Below are positions 8,007-15,921 of a stretch of 54,410 nt of DNA, piece by piece (the first letter of the stretch is position 1; each line of letters opens with the position of its first letter). Both the position numbers and the translations under genes were made by a program. Source of the stretch: Flavobacteriales bacterium UBA6049 (GTDB lineage: Bacteria > Bacteroidota > Bacteroidia > Flavobacteriales_G > Salibacteraceae); the NCBI GenBank assembly GCA_002429085.1, contig DIYR01000199.1:1-54410 (forward strand), written 5' to 3'. The notes beneath the pieces are model-generated. The model was not told the origin of the DNA. It saw nothing but the letters and a program-made list of their open reading frames with translations, and made no database searches.

Positions 8007-8391
8007 TGGCAACCATATACACATCCTGAATATCAAACCCTTCTAATCCTTCTACTTCTGGAACAGCTACATTTTCGATACAAGTAGTTTTACCACACTT
8101 TCGGCAATGGAAATGCAAGTGATTATCGTGATGTTGATGAGATGAACAATCAGAAGAACATAAACTAAACTTCAACTTTCCATCATCATCATACACCTTG
8201 TGTAGTAAACCTTTTTCTTCAAAAGTTCCCATTGTGCGATACAAAGTCACACGATCAACTCCATCTCCTAAAGCCTCTTCAACATCGGCAACCGCTAAAG
8301 CATGATCTGTATTCAAGTAAATATCAAGCACTTGCTTACGTGTGGTAGTTTTTTTCAACCCGTGATTTCGTAATAAATCGTCTACGCTCAT
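7972..8391 (-). CDS. zur: Fur-family transcriptional repressor, probably Zur
   Basis: The 139-residue protein has the Fur fold: winged helix at about 1-75 with the recognition segment DRVTLYRTMGTFEEKGLLHKV, then a dimerisation/metal domain. The metal-rich hinge HQHHDNHLHFHCRKCGKTTC (residues 85-104) and the C-terminal CKDC (132-135) provide two Cys pairs for the structural zinc site and several His ligands. Fur, Zur and PerR share these features; Zur is preferred because the gene leads a ZnuD-like receptor operon, faces a His-rich lipoprotein gene, and has a 9-1-9 palindrome nearby of the length and symmetry of Zur/Fur boxes. One palindrome-like copy touches the start region, suggesting autoregulation. 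Fur or PerR specificity remains possible. Confidence 0.8.
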   Translation of the reverse strand: MSVDDLLRNHGLKKTTTRKQVLDIYLNTDHALAVADVEEALGDGVDRVTLYRTMGTFEEKGLLHKVYDDDGKLKFSLCSSDCSSHQHHDNHLHFHCRKCGKTTCIENVAVPEVEGLEGFDIQDVYMVANGTCKDCIQAA

Positions 8392-8396
8392 TCCTT

Positions 8397-8415
8397 AATG
8401 AAACATTGTTGCATT
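8397..8415. promoter_or_regulatory. Zur-box-like operator, imperfect copy
   Basis: AATGAAACATTGTTGCATT matches the perfect palindrome at 8436-8454 at 16 of 19 positions. It lies 6-24 bases upstream of the zur start codon (8391), where a bound repressor would block the zur-receptor transcript. Confidence 0.55.
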
Positions 8416-8435
8416 TAACTTGGAGGAAACATCTT

Positions 8436-8454
8436 AATGCAATATTATTGCATT
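8436..8454. promoter_or_regulatory. Zur-box-like operator, perfect 9-1-9 palindrome
   Basis: AATGCAATATTATTGCATT is a perfect 19-bp inverted repeat (9-1-9). It lies 15 bases before the DUF4625 lipoprotein start (8469) and 45 bases before the zur start on the other strand, so one region could control both directions. Length and symmetry fit Fur-superfamily operators; binding is inferred. Confidence 0.7.
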
Positions 8455-8468
8455 TAAATTCTAAATCA

Positions 8469-8897
8469 ATGAAAACAAGACTATTAATTCTAGCTATCGC
8501 TGCATTAGCATTTTCATGCGATGACGATGATGACGAAGAAGTGGTAAGAGATACAACTGCTCCAGTTGTAACTATTACAGAACCAGAGGATCATGAAGAG
8601 TTTGATCGTGGTGCAGAAATGCATGTTGAAGGTACCATTACGGACGATAGAGCCTTAGCAGAATTCAAAATTGATATCCACAACGCAAATGACGGACACG
8701 GTCATGGTGGTAAAAGATCAGGAGAGTGGGATTACGAAGAAACTTTCACTATTTCTGGTTTAAAATGGGAATTTCATGAAGACGTTATGATTCCAGACTC
8801 AGCAGATACAGGAATTTACCATGTAATTATTACTGCATTAGATGCTGCTGGAAATCAATCTGAGTTAGCAGAAAGAGATATTCATATCCACGAATAA
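8469..8897 (+). CDS. His-rich DUF4625 lipoprotein, putative surface zinc-capture protein
   Basis: The 142-residue product begins with a lipoprotein signal (MKTRLLILAIAALAFSC). The cysteine is followed at once by DDDDDEE, an acidic run resembling the Bacteroidetes lipoprotein-export signal that sends lipoproteins to the cell surface. The rest is a single Ig-like DUF4625 domain (DTTAPVVTITEPEDHEEF to the C-terminus) with many histidines: DIHNANDGHGHGG, WEFHEDV and the terminal DIHIHE. This is suited to binding zinc or copper. The ATG at 8469 is chosen because it gives the lipoprotein signal; an in-frame upstream extension would be non-hydrophobic and cover the operators. The gene is divergent from zur and shares its control region. 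A role as receptor-associated metal scavenger is inference. Confidence 0.8.
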   Translation: MKTRLLILAIAALAFSCDDDDDEEVVRDTTAPVVTITEPEDHEEFDRGAEMHVEGTITDDRALAEFKIDIHNANDGHGHGGKRSGEWDYEETFTISGLKWEFHEDVMIPDSADTGIYHVIITALDAAGNQSELAERDIHIHE

Positions 8898-8923
8898 AAC
8901 ATTCACAATTCTTGTTTCAAGAG

Positions 8924-8953
8924 CGTTTTAAATCAACCCAAGGGTTTAAAACG
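8924..8953 (+). repeat. perfect 9-bp-arm hairpin downstream of DUF4625 gene
   Basis: CGTTTTAAA (8924-8932) and TTTAAAACG (8945-8953) with inner CCC/GGG pairing. It precedes the terminator hairpin and may stabilise the 3' end or be an operator. Confidence 0.45.
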
Positions 8954-8966
8954 TGTGAGATTTAAG

Positions 8967-9000
8967 GCCCGAAAAGAACATATTTCTTCTCGGGCTTTTC
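8967..9000 (+). terminator. intrinsic terminator of the DUF4625 gene
   Basis: GCCCGAAAAGAA pairs with TTCTTCTCGGGC with one bulged position and is followed by TTTTC. It lies about 70 bp after the stop codon. Confidence 0.7.
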
Positions 9001-9117
9001 TTATTCTATCTGACTTTCAACACAATAAATTTAGGTGTTAAAAATCTATTGGCCACTCCTTGTAATTCGCAAATAAGTTCAAGTATCTTTATTCTTATTA
9101 TTCTAATTCTAAGCAAT

Positions 9118-9684
9118 ATGAAAAAAGTAAAAGTTCTTGCCCTATTAGCCTTAATGATTCCTTTTAGTATGGTAAACACCAGTTGTATTGGATCGTTTGG
9201 TTTAACCAAAAAGGTATACGAATGGAATAAAAGTTTGGACAAATGGCTAGACGAACTTGTATTCCTTGTTTTTATCATCCTTCCTGTATACAGCATAGCT
9301 GTTTTAATTGATGGAATTGTATTGAACTCAATTGAGTTTTGGACTGGAACTAATCCAATTGCAATGAACCCAGGTGATAAAGAAGTTGAAATTGTTCAAG
9401 GAGAAGATGGAAATACTTATGAAATTGCCGCTACTCAAAATCGTTTTGATATCAGCATTGTGAATGATGATGAAAAAACTTGGCAATATGCAATGGTCTT
9501 CAATCCAGAAACCAAAACTTGGAGTTTTGATTACGAAGATCAATCAGTAGCAATTATGACATTAAATGAAGATGCTTCTTCTGTTACTATGCACTTACCC
9601 GGCAATGATGTGGAAGTTGCATTAGAAGATACTAGAGCGTATGCGAATCATCTTTTAAATACAAACTATGCTTTAGCCAAATAA
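9118..9684 (+). CDS. DUF3332 family envelope lipoprotein
   Basis: The 188-residue product matches DUF3332: a lipoprotein-like signal with cysteine at residue 23 (MVNTSCIGSF), then the hallmark segment GLTKKVYEWNKSLDKWLDELVFLVFIILPVYSIAVLIDGIVLNSIEFWTGTNP-like region, in which a hydrophobic stretch (about 45-70) could span or dip into a membrane. The C-terminal half is beta-rich and acidic. The ATG at 9118 is chosen because a farther upstream in-frame start would put a hydrophobic stretch before the signal. It stands as its own unit, with a terminator before (8967-9000) and after (9711-9740). The function of the family is unknown to me. Confidence 0.8.
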   Translation: MKKVKVLALLALMIPFSMVNTSCIGSFGLTKKVYEWNKSLDKWLDELVFLVFIILPVYSIAVLIDGIVLNSIEFWTGTNPIAMNPGDKEVEIVQGEDGNTYEIAATQNRFDISIVNDDEKTWQYAMVFNPETKTWSFDYEDQSVAIMTLNEDASSVTMHLPGNDVEVALEDTRAYANHLLNTNYALAK

Positions 9685-9710
9685 GCTAGACATAGGAGCT
9701 AATATTTAGA

Positions 9711-9740
9711 AAGCCTTGACAATTTTGTCAGGGCTTTTTT
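9711..9740 (+). terminator. intrinsic terminator of the DUF3332 gene
   Basis: AGCCTTGACAA and TTGTCAGGGCT form a stem with one G-T pair and a 2-base loop, followed by a T6-7 run. Confidence 0.85.
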
Positions 9741-9812
9741 ATTGTTGAAAACATCCCACTGTAGGAAGAATCAAGAAAGAATCATCTGCTACTTTTGAAT
9801 AAAACCCGAAAT

Positions 9813-10367
9813 ATGAAAATCGTTTCAGAACCACTTCCTGATTTGAAATTATTAGAACCAACTGTATTTGGTGATCATCGCGGTTATTTTTACGAGTCTT
9901 ACAATAAAGACACTTTTCACAAACTGGGAATTGATATAGAATTTGTTCAAGACAACCAATCGTTTAGCCATGGCGGTGTATTGCGTGGTTTACACTTCCA
10001 AAAAGGAGAATGGGCACAAGGCAAATTGGTTCGCGTAATTCAAGGAGCAGTTTTCGATGTAGCAGTAGATATACGGCAAAACTCCCCAACATATGGGCAA
10101 TGGTTTGGAGTAGAACTAAACACTGAAAATAATTACCAATTATGGATTCCAGCAGGCTTTGCTCACGGTTTTGCAACGCTTAAAGATCACACCATCTTCT
10201 CTTACAAGTGCACCAATTTATATAACAAAGCCTCTGAAGGTGGCGTTATGTATAATGATCCAATACTGAATATTAATTGGGGAATAGATACTCCAATGCT
10301 TTCAGAAAAAGATCTGGAATTAGAAAATTTCAACACATTCAATTCACCATTCGAATATGCAGACTAG
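9813..10367 (+). CDS. rfbC: dTDP-4-dehydrorhamnose 3,5-epimerase
   Basis: The 184-residue cupin enzyme converts dTDP-4-keto-6-deoxyglucose to dTDP-4-keto-rhamnose in dTDP-L-rhamnose synthesis. Motifs visible: GDHRGYFYESY, the catalytic-His block VLRGLHFQKG, PAGFAHGFATL, and the catalytic-Tyr region KCTNLYNKASEGGVMYNDP. Length is normal for RmlC. The ATG at 9813 gives the standard N-terminus (MKIVSEPLPDLKLLEP); a TTG at 9795 lies inside a TACTTTTG box (9790-9797) that looks like a -7 promoter element, so it is not the start. The gene is isolated from other rml genes, and overlaps the lytic transglycosylase gene by 11 bp, so both are likely one transcript. Confidence 0.92.
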   Translation: MKIVSEPLPDLKLLEPTVFGDHRGYFYESYNKDTFHKLGIDIEFVQDNQSFSHGGVLRGLHFQKGEWAQGKLVRVIQGAVFDVAVDIRQNSPTYGQWFGVELNTENNYQLWIPAGFAHGFATLKDHTIFSYKCTNLYNKASEGGVMYNDPILNINWGIDTPMLSEKDLELENFNTFNSPFEYAD

Positions 10368-11310
10368 ACTCGTAAAATCAATCGCCTTAGGAATTGGACT
10401 TGTAGTTGCAGGAGCAGGAGTTTCTCAACTATTTCGTGCTACACCTTCTGAAAAAGCTGAAAACAATACATACCACTCTAGTTTCAAAGACGATTATCGA
10501 GTTTACAGTCTTAATCTCCCAGAAAAAGCTGAATTCGCAGGTGAAGTTGTCCCTATGCAACTAGTAGATGTACAGCAAAAGCTAGACCGCGAGTTACATG
10601 TAAATACTTACTGGCAATCGAACACCTTACTTTACTTGAAACGAAGTAATCAATGGTTTCCAGTAATTGAGCCTATTCTTGCTGAAAACAATATTCCTAA
10701 CGACTTCAAATACCTTGCACTCATCGAAAGCGGTTTAACTCAAATTGTTTCTCCAGCAGGAGCTACAGGTTTTTGGCAATTTATGAAAGGAACTGGTAGA
10801 GAATATGGACTAGAAGTTGGTAATGAAGTAGATGAACGTTATCATATTGAAAAATCTACTCGCGCTGCTTGCAAATACTTACAAGATGCATACGACAAAT
10901 ATGGAAGTTGGACTTTAGCTGCAGCTAGCTACAACATGGGAATGAATGGTTTAGACAAGCAGTTGAGCCGTCAACAAGTTTCTAACTATTACGATTTACT
11001 ATTAAGCGAAGAAACTAGTCGCTATGTATTCAGAATTCTAGCAGCAAAAGAAATTCTTTCTTCACCACAAAACTATGGGTTCACGTACCGCGAAAAAGAT
11101 TTGTGGCAACCGTATAACACTAAAACTATTACTGTAGATTCTTCTGTTTCTAACTGGGCTACATTTGCCAAAGAACACGGAGTTAATTATAAGGTGTTGA
11201 AAGCATTAAATCCATGGTTGCGTCAACGCGAATTAACTAACTCTGCTAAGAAAACGTACGAAATCAAACTTCCCTCAGATCAAGATTTAGACTTGTGGGT
11301 TCAGAAATAA
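10357..11310 (+). CDS. membrane-anchored lytic murein transglycosylase (SLT domain)
   Basis: The 317-residue product has an N-terminal hydrophobic anchor or signal (about 8-24), then an SLT/lysozyme-like domain (about 100-245). Catalytic glutamate is in YLALIESGL, followed by the family motifs SPAGATGFWQFMKGTGREYGL, ACKYLQDAYDKYGSW and LAAASYNMGMNGL. A short C-terminal segment (STVSNWATFAKEHGVNYKVLKALNPWL-like) resembles one LysM-type repeat for peptidoglycan binding. It cleaves glycan strands of peptidoglycan in the periplasm, leaving 1,6-anhydro ends, as MltD-type enzymes do. The ATG lies inside the end of rfbC (11-bp overlap), suggesting translational coupling. Confidence 0.88.
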   Translation: MQTRLVKSIALGIGLVVAGAGVSQLFRATPSEKAENNTYHSSFKDDYRVYSLNLPEKAEFAGEVVPMQLVDVQQKLDRELHVNTYWQSNTLLYLKRSNQWFPVIEPILAENNIPNDFKYLALIESGLTQIVSPAGATGFWQFMKGTGREYGLEVGNEVDERYHIEKSTRAACKYLQDAYDKYGSWTLAAASYNMGMNGLDKQLSRQQVSNYYDLLLSEETSRYVFRILAAKEILSSPQNYGFTYREKDLWQPYNTKTITVDSSVSNWATFAKEHGVNYKVLKALNPWLRQRELTNSAKKTYEIKLPSDQDLDLWVQK

Positions 11311-11394
11311 TCGTACGAAACTTCCTTTGAAAGGAGTTCTACTTCGCAACATAAGGGCTTAAAAACGGTTACCTTTGCAGCTTCATTTTGCTCT

Positions 11395-14250
11395 ATGGAA
11401 TCACAATTAAGTCCAGAAATAGATTTAGTCGCCTCAGAAAGTGATACACTCGAAGTATTCGGTGCTAGAGTTCACAACCTAAAAAACATAGATGTTTCTA
11501 TGCCACGCAACCAGTTGGTTGTGATTACAGGCATGAGCGGATCTGGCAAGTCATCTTTGGCTTTCGACACGATATATGCCGAAGGACAGCGCAGATACAT
11601 AGAAAGTTTTTCAGCTTATGCACGCCAGTTTTTAGGTAAAATGGAACGGCCTGATGTGGACAAAATAACGGGCTTAGCACCTGTTATATCTATTGAGCAA
11701 AAAACCGTAAACAGATCTCCGAGATCAACCGTTGGAACAATTACAGAGGTCTACGACTTCATGCGTTTACTATATGCCCGTGCGAGCGATGCCTATAGTT
11801 ACGTAACTGGAGAAAAGATGGTAAAGTACAGTGATGAGCAAATCTTGTCACTTATTTTAGAAGAGTTTGAAAACAGAAAACTCAACATTCTATCTCCTGT
11901 TATTAGAGCCAGAAAAGGACATTACCGCGATTTATTCGAAAGCATTGCTAAAAAAGGATATATCAGAGTTCGTGTAGATGGTGAAATTCGTGAAATCACC
12001 AGTGGCATGAAACTAGATCGTTACAAAGTTCATGACATTGAAATTGTAATAGACCGACTCATCGTCAACGAAGACAATCGCCAACGATTATTAGATAGCT
12101 TAAAAACTGCTCTAAAGCAAGGCGATGGCTTAATGATGGTATTAGAAGAAGGGAGTGAAAATCCTCGTTTCTTCAGCCGTAACTTAATGTGTCCAACTTC
12201 TGGAATTTCGTACAGCGAACCAGAGCCAAATTTATTCTCATTCAACTCGCCTTATGGAGCCTGCAAGAAGTGCAACGGAATAGGTGAAGTTTCTGAAATT
12301 GATATCAAAAAGGTTATTCCTGATGATAGCTTGTCTATCAAACGAGGAGGAATTGCCCCACTTGGTGAATACAAAAACAGTTGGATTTTTAAGCAAGTTG
12401 AAGCCATTGGTAACAAGTATGGTTTCAAACTGACGACTCCAATTAAAGACATTTCTGAAGAAGCAATTGAGGTTTTGCTTTACGGAACAAATGATCGATT
12501 CACCGTAAAAAATGAATACCTAGGGGTTTCAAAAGATTACGAAATCAAATTTGAAGGGATTGTAAATTGGATCGTGAACCAGTACAACGAAAAGCCAACC
12601 AAAGGCTATGCTCGTTGGGCACAAAGTTTCATGAACAAAGTTACCTGCCCTACTTGCCATGGAGCACGTTTACAGAAAGAATCGTTGTACTTCAAATTAG
12701 ATGGTTTAAATATCTCCGAGCTAGCTAGCAAAGACATAGTAGATCTTCATCACTGGTTTGAAAACATCGAATCTCGCTTAAGTGAAAAGCAATTGGTAAT
12801 TGCCCGAGAGGTGTTGAAAGAAATCAAAACACGCTTGGGCTTCTTAATAGATGTAGGCTTAGACTATCTAACATTAAATCGAAGTGCTAAAACGCTTTCT
12901 GGCGGAGAAGCGCAACGTATACGACTAGCTACACAAATAGGTAGTAAACTAGTTGGTGTGCTCTATATTTTAGATGAGCCAAGTATTGGTTTACATCAAC
13001 GAGATAATCATCGTTTAATTCAAGCATTAAAAGAGTTACGGGATGTAGGCAATTCTGTAATTGTTGTTGAGCACGATAAGGATATGATTTTAGAGGCCGA
13101 TTACGTGATTGATATCGGACCAAAAGCAGGAATTCATGGTGGACATATCGTAGCCCAAGGCAATCCTGAAGAAATGAAGCAATTACACACCGTAACTGCT
13201 GATTACTTAAATGGCGATTTAGAAATTGCTATACCCACAGAGCGAAGATCTGGAACTGGTGAATTTTTAAGATTGGAAGGCGCAACAGGAAACAACCTGC
13301 AAAACGTATCTGTAGAAATTCCTCTTGGAACATTTACAGCTGTTACTGGGGTTTCAGGAAGTGGGAAATCAACCACTATCAATGGCACTCTTTACCCTAT
13401 CCTATCACAACATTTCTACGGATCTAACAAAAAACCAATGCCCTATGAGAAAATTGAAGGGCTTGAACATATCGATAAGGTAATCGACATAGATCAGACA
13501 CCAATCGGGAGAACTCCACGTTCTAACCCAGCAACATATACAGGAGTTTTCACAGACATCCGACAATTGTTCACACAACTACCAGAAGCAAAAATCAGGG
13601 GATACAAACCAGGTAGGTTCTCGTTCAACGTTAAAGGTGGGCGATGCGAAACATGTCAAGGTGCAGGCATCAAGACCATAGAAATGAACTTCCTACCAGA
13701 TGTGTATGTAGCTTGTGAAACATGCAATGGAAAACGTTACAACCGTGAAACATTAGAAGTACGTTACAAAGGCAAAAGTATCAGTGATGTACTAAACATG
13801 ACCATAGAAGATGCTGTTCCATTCTTTGAGCACATTCCAAGTATTCATCAGAAAATAAAAACTTTAGAAGACGTTGGTTTAGGATATATAACCCTAGGGC
13901 AATCGTCTGTAACACTCTCTGGTGGTGAAGCTCAACGAGTAAAACTAGCTACAGAACTTTCCAAGAAAAATACAGGGAAAACTGTTTACATTTTAGATGA
14001 ACCAACTACTGGTCTGCACTTTGAAGACATTCGAATTTTATTGAATGTATTGCAACAATTAGTTGAACTTGGCAATACAGTTATTGTTATTGAACATAAC
14101 CTAGATGTAGTCAAAGTAGCAGACTATGTAATAGACATGGGTCCAGAAGGTGGAAAAGGTGGTGGTCAAGTTGTAGCAACAGGTACACCAGAACAAATTG
14201 CAGATCATCCAAACTCTCACACAGGAAAGTTTTTAAAAATAGAGTTATAA
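11395..14250 (+). CDS. uvrA: excinuclease ABC subunit A
   Basis: The 951-residue UvrA recognises DNA damage in nucleotide excision repair and loads UvrB. Two ABC modules are complete: Walker A GMSGSGKSS and GVSGSGKST, signatures LSGGEAQRIRLA and LSGGEAQRVKLA, and Walker B LYILDEPSIGLH and VYILDEPTTGLH. Zinc modules: the first reads CPTSGISY...CKKC, with the usual second Cys replaced by Ser; the later ones (CPTCHGARL; CETCQGAG...CETCNGKRY) are intact. From memory the CPTxGISY form is normal in Bacteroidetes UvrA. The ATG at 11395 has a TACCTTTG -7-like box 18 bases upstream (11370-11377). A 210-bp non-coding gap follows, ending in a perfect palindrome. Confidence 0.97.
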   Translation: MESQLSPEIDLVASESDTLEVFGARVHNLKNIDVSMPRNQLVVITGMSGSGKSSLAFDTIYAEGQRRYIESFSAYARQFLGKMERPDVDKITGLAPVISIEQKTVNRSPRSTVGTITEVYDFMRLLYARASDAYSYVTGEKMVKYSDEQILSLILEEFENRKLNILSPVIRARKGHYRDLFESIAKKGYIRVRVDGEIREITSGMKLDRYKVHDIEIVIDRLIVNEDNRQRLLDSLKTALKQGDGLMMVLEEGSENPRFFSRNLMCPTSGISYSEPEPNLFSFNSPYGACKKCNGIGEVSEIDIKKVIPDDSLSIKRGGIAPLGEYKNSWIFKQVEAIGNKYGFKLTTPIKDISEEAIEVLLYGTNDRFTVKNEYLGVSKDYEIKFEGIVNWIVNQYNEKPTKGYARWAQSFMNKVTCPTCHGARLQKESLYFKLDGLNISELASKDIVDLHHWFENIESRLSEKQLVIAREVLKEIKTRLGFLIDVGLDYLTLNRSAKTLSGGEAQRIRLATQIGSKLVGVLYILDEPSIGLHQRDNHRLIQALKELRDVGNSVIVVEHDKDMILEADYVIDIGPKAGIHGGHIVAQGNPEEMKQLHTVTADYLNGDLEIAIPTERRSGTGEFLRLEGATGNNLQNVSVEIPLGTFTAVTGVSGSGKSTTINGTLYPILSQHFYGSNKKPMPYEKIEGLEHIDKVIDIDQTPIGRTPRSNPATYTGVFTDIRQLFTQLPEAKIRGYKPGRFSFNVKGGRCETCQGAGIKTIEMNFLPDVYVACETCNGKRYNRETLEVRYKGKSISDVLNMTIEDAVPFFEHIPSIHQKIKTLEDVGLGYITLGQSSVTLSGGEAQRVKLATELSKKNTGKTVYILDEPTTGLHFEDIRILLNVLQQLVELGNTVIVIEHNLDVVKVADYVIDMGPEGGKGGGQVVATGTPEQIADHPNSHTGKFLKIEL

Positions 14251-14419
14251 TTTTTAGATGGCGTGATTATTGATATGTAAACGATCAATATTAAATCTTC
14301 CATTTAAGGGAACAATTACTTCTTTTTAAAAGGATTGTACCAAATAATTTAACAACCTTTGAATTGCGTAATTAGGAGACGCACTTCCAAATCCCTCATT
14401 TTTTTGCAACTATTGGAAG

Positions 14420-14449
14420 AAATAGCCGGACTGTACAGTCCGGCTATTT
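14420..14449. repeat. perfect 30-bp palindrome (15-bp arms) between uvrA and DUF1684 gene
   Basis: Arms AAATAGCCGGACTGT and its exact complement meet with no spacer, so RNA would form a long GC-rich hairpin followed by AATTTT. It lies about 170 bp after uvrA and only 11 bases before the ATG at 14461. It may be the uvrA terminator, a two-fold operator, or a hairpin controlling translation of the next gene. Confidence 0.7.
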
Positions 14450-14460
14450 AATTTTACACC

Positions 14461-15066
14461 ATGTTCAAACAATGGTATTCTTTTTTAACACTCCTATTCA
14501 TACTCTCAAGCTGCAATCAAACCTCAGATAATCAGAGTTATCGAGATGAGATCATCTCTCACCGTAAGCAGATTAACAAAGAATTCATCTCTGCTAAATC
14601 ACCATTATTAGAAGAAGATCGAACCAATTTCACCTCCCTTAACTTCTTCCCTATCGATTCAACGTATAGAGTTAAAGCCTCCATTGAGCACCATTCGGGA
14701 AAAGAGCCTTTTCAAATGCCAACTTCAACAGATCGCTTGCCATGGTACCAACATGTTGCCACTTTATCATTTTCGGTAAGAGATACACTGCAAACCTTAG
14801 AGGTATACCAAAATTTAGATAATAAATTAGACACAGTTCTCTTTATCCCTTTTGGTGATGGCACCAACGGTTTAACATCATATGGTAGCGGCCGATACTT
14901 AGATATTTCGCTATCAAAATCAGCAATACATACCTATATAGACTTTAACAAAGCATACAATCCATACTGTGCTTACAACCACAAATATTCTTGCCCTATT
15001 CCACCTAAAGCCAATCAACTAAAAGTATATATCTCTGCTGGTGAAAAGGTGTTTAAACATTATTAA
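14461..15066 (+). CDS. DUF1684 lipoprotein
   Basis: The 201-residue product has a lipoprotein signal (lipobox LSSC, cysteine at residue 19) and a DUF1684 domain. Recognisable parts are YRDEIISHRKQINKEF, SPLLEEDR, LNFFPIDSTYRV, the LFIPFGDGTNGLTSYGSGRYLDI core and the closing FNKAYNPYCAYNHKYSCPIPPKANQLKVYISAGEK. In the family the C-terminal part carries conserved Cys and acidic residues of unknown role. It is probably periplasm-facing. The ATG lies only 11 bases after the 30-bp palindrome (14420-14449), an unusually tight spacing that may limit ribosome access. Confidence 0.82.
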   Translation: MFKQWYSFLTLLFILSSCNQTSDNQSYRDEIISHRKQINKEFISAKSPLLEEDRTNFTSLNFFPIDSTYRVKASIEHHSGKEPFQMPTSTDRLPWYQHVATLSFSVRDTLQTLEVYQNLDNKLDTVLFIPFGDGTNGLTSYGSGRYLDISLSKSAIHTYIDFNKAYNPYCAYNHKYSCPIPPKANQLKVYISAGEKVFKHY

Positions 15067-15087
15067 CATCCTAGTTACGAGTTAGCC

Positions 15088-15117
15088 TTTGTTCTGCAAG
15101 CCCTTTCGCTATATTTG
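15088..15117 (+). promoter_or_regulatory. Bacteroidetes-type promoter of the CDP-sugar operon
   Basis: TTTG (15088-15091), an 18-base spacer, then TATATTTG (15110-15117) matches the Bacteroidetes housekeeping consensus (TTTG or TTG, about 19 bases, TAnnTTTG). The rfbF start codon at 15145 leaves a leader of about 20 bases. Confidence 0.7.
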
Positions 15118-15144
15118 TGCACCTAGCATACAACAATACACTTT

Positions 15145-15921
15145 ATGAAAGTCGTCATATTTGCCGGTGGCAAAGGAACCAGAATCTCCGAAGAATCTCA
15201 CCTACGTCCAAAACCAATGATTGAAGTTGGTGGTAAGCCCATCATGTGGCACATCATGAAAATGTATGAGTCATACGGGCACAACGAATTCATTATTTGC
15301 CTTGGCTACAAAGGATACATGATTAAAGAGTATTTCTTGAACTACTATTTTCACAATGCCGATGTAACCGTTAATCTTGCGAATAACGAAGTGGAAGTTC
15401 ATAAAAACAAAGCCGAATCCTTCAAAATCACATTGGTTGATACTGGTTTAGAAACCATGACAGCAGGAAGATTGAAGCGTGTAGAGCCATACATTGGTAA
15501 TGAAGATTTCATGCTTACCTACGGAGATGGTGTATGCGATATCAATATGGCAGAACAGCTAGAATTCCATAAATCGCATGGGAAACTAGCTACTATGACA
15601 ATTGTTCAACCTGGAAGTAGGTTTGGAATGTTAGACATTGACAACAATAACGTTGTCAAATCATTTATGGAAAAGCCTAAAGAGGATGGCGCTTGGATTA
15701 ATGGTGGTTTCTTTATTTTAAAACCCGAAATATTCAAGTACTTGCATAAGGATGCAGACGACATCATGTGGGAACGCCAACCCTTAGAAGATATCACTAG
15801 AGATGGTGAACTTGTGGCTTATAAGCATCCTGGTTTCTGGAAGTGTATGGACACACTTCGTGATAACCAAGATTTAAACAAGATGTGGGACGACCAACCA
15901 AAATGGAAAAATTGGGAATAG
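15145..15921 (+). CDS. rfbF: glucose-1-phosphate cytidylyltransferase
   Basis: The 258-residue enzyme makes CDP-glucose from CTP and glucose-1-phosphate, the entry step to CDP-linked 6-deoxy and 3,6-dideoxy sugars. The nucleotide-binding signature FAGGKGTRISEESHLRPKPMIEVGGKPI-like region is at residues 5-35, followed by YGDGVCDIN and the sugar-binding segments MEKPKEDGAWINGGFF and WERQPLEDITRDGEL. Length equals that of Salmonella RfbF. It is the first gene of a tight five-gene operon and has a good promoter 30-60 bases upstream. Its 3' end overlaps the rfbG start by 19 bp. Confidence 0.95.
   Translation: MKVVIFAGGKGTRISEESHLRPKPMIEVGGKPIMWHIMKMYESYGHNEFIICLGYKGYMIKEYFLNYYFHNADVTVNLANNEVEVHKNKAESFKITLVDTGLETMTAGRLKRVEPYIGNEDFMLTYGDGVCDINMAEQLEFHKSHGKLATMTIVQPGSRFGMLDIDNNNVVKSFMEKPKEDGAWINGGFFILKPEIFKYLHKDADDIMWERQPLEDITRDGELVAYKHPGFWKCMDTLRDNQDLNKMWDDQPKWKNWE

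Noticed and set aside
8007..8036. Longer TonB-receptor start at 8036
   Set aside because: It puts polar and bulky residues (MIFRMCIWLP) in front of a normal signal peptide and deepens the overlap with zur; 8006 is more natural.
8406..8468. Longer DUF4625 protein starting at 8406
   Set aside because: The extension would be translated from the operator region and would bury the lipoprotein signal behind 21 residues.
9049..9117. Upstream start of the DUF3332 protein
   Set aside because: It adds a second hydrophobic stretch before a complete lipoprotein signal; ATG at 9118 is sufficient.
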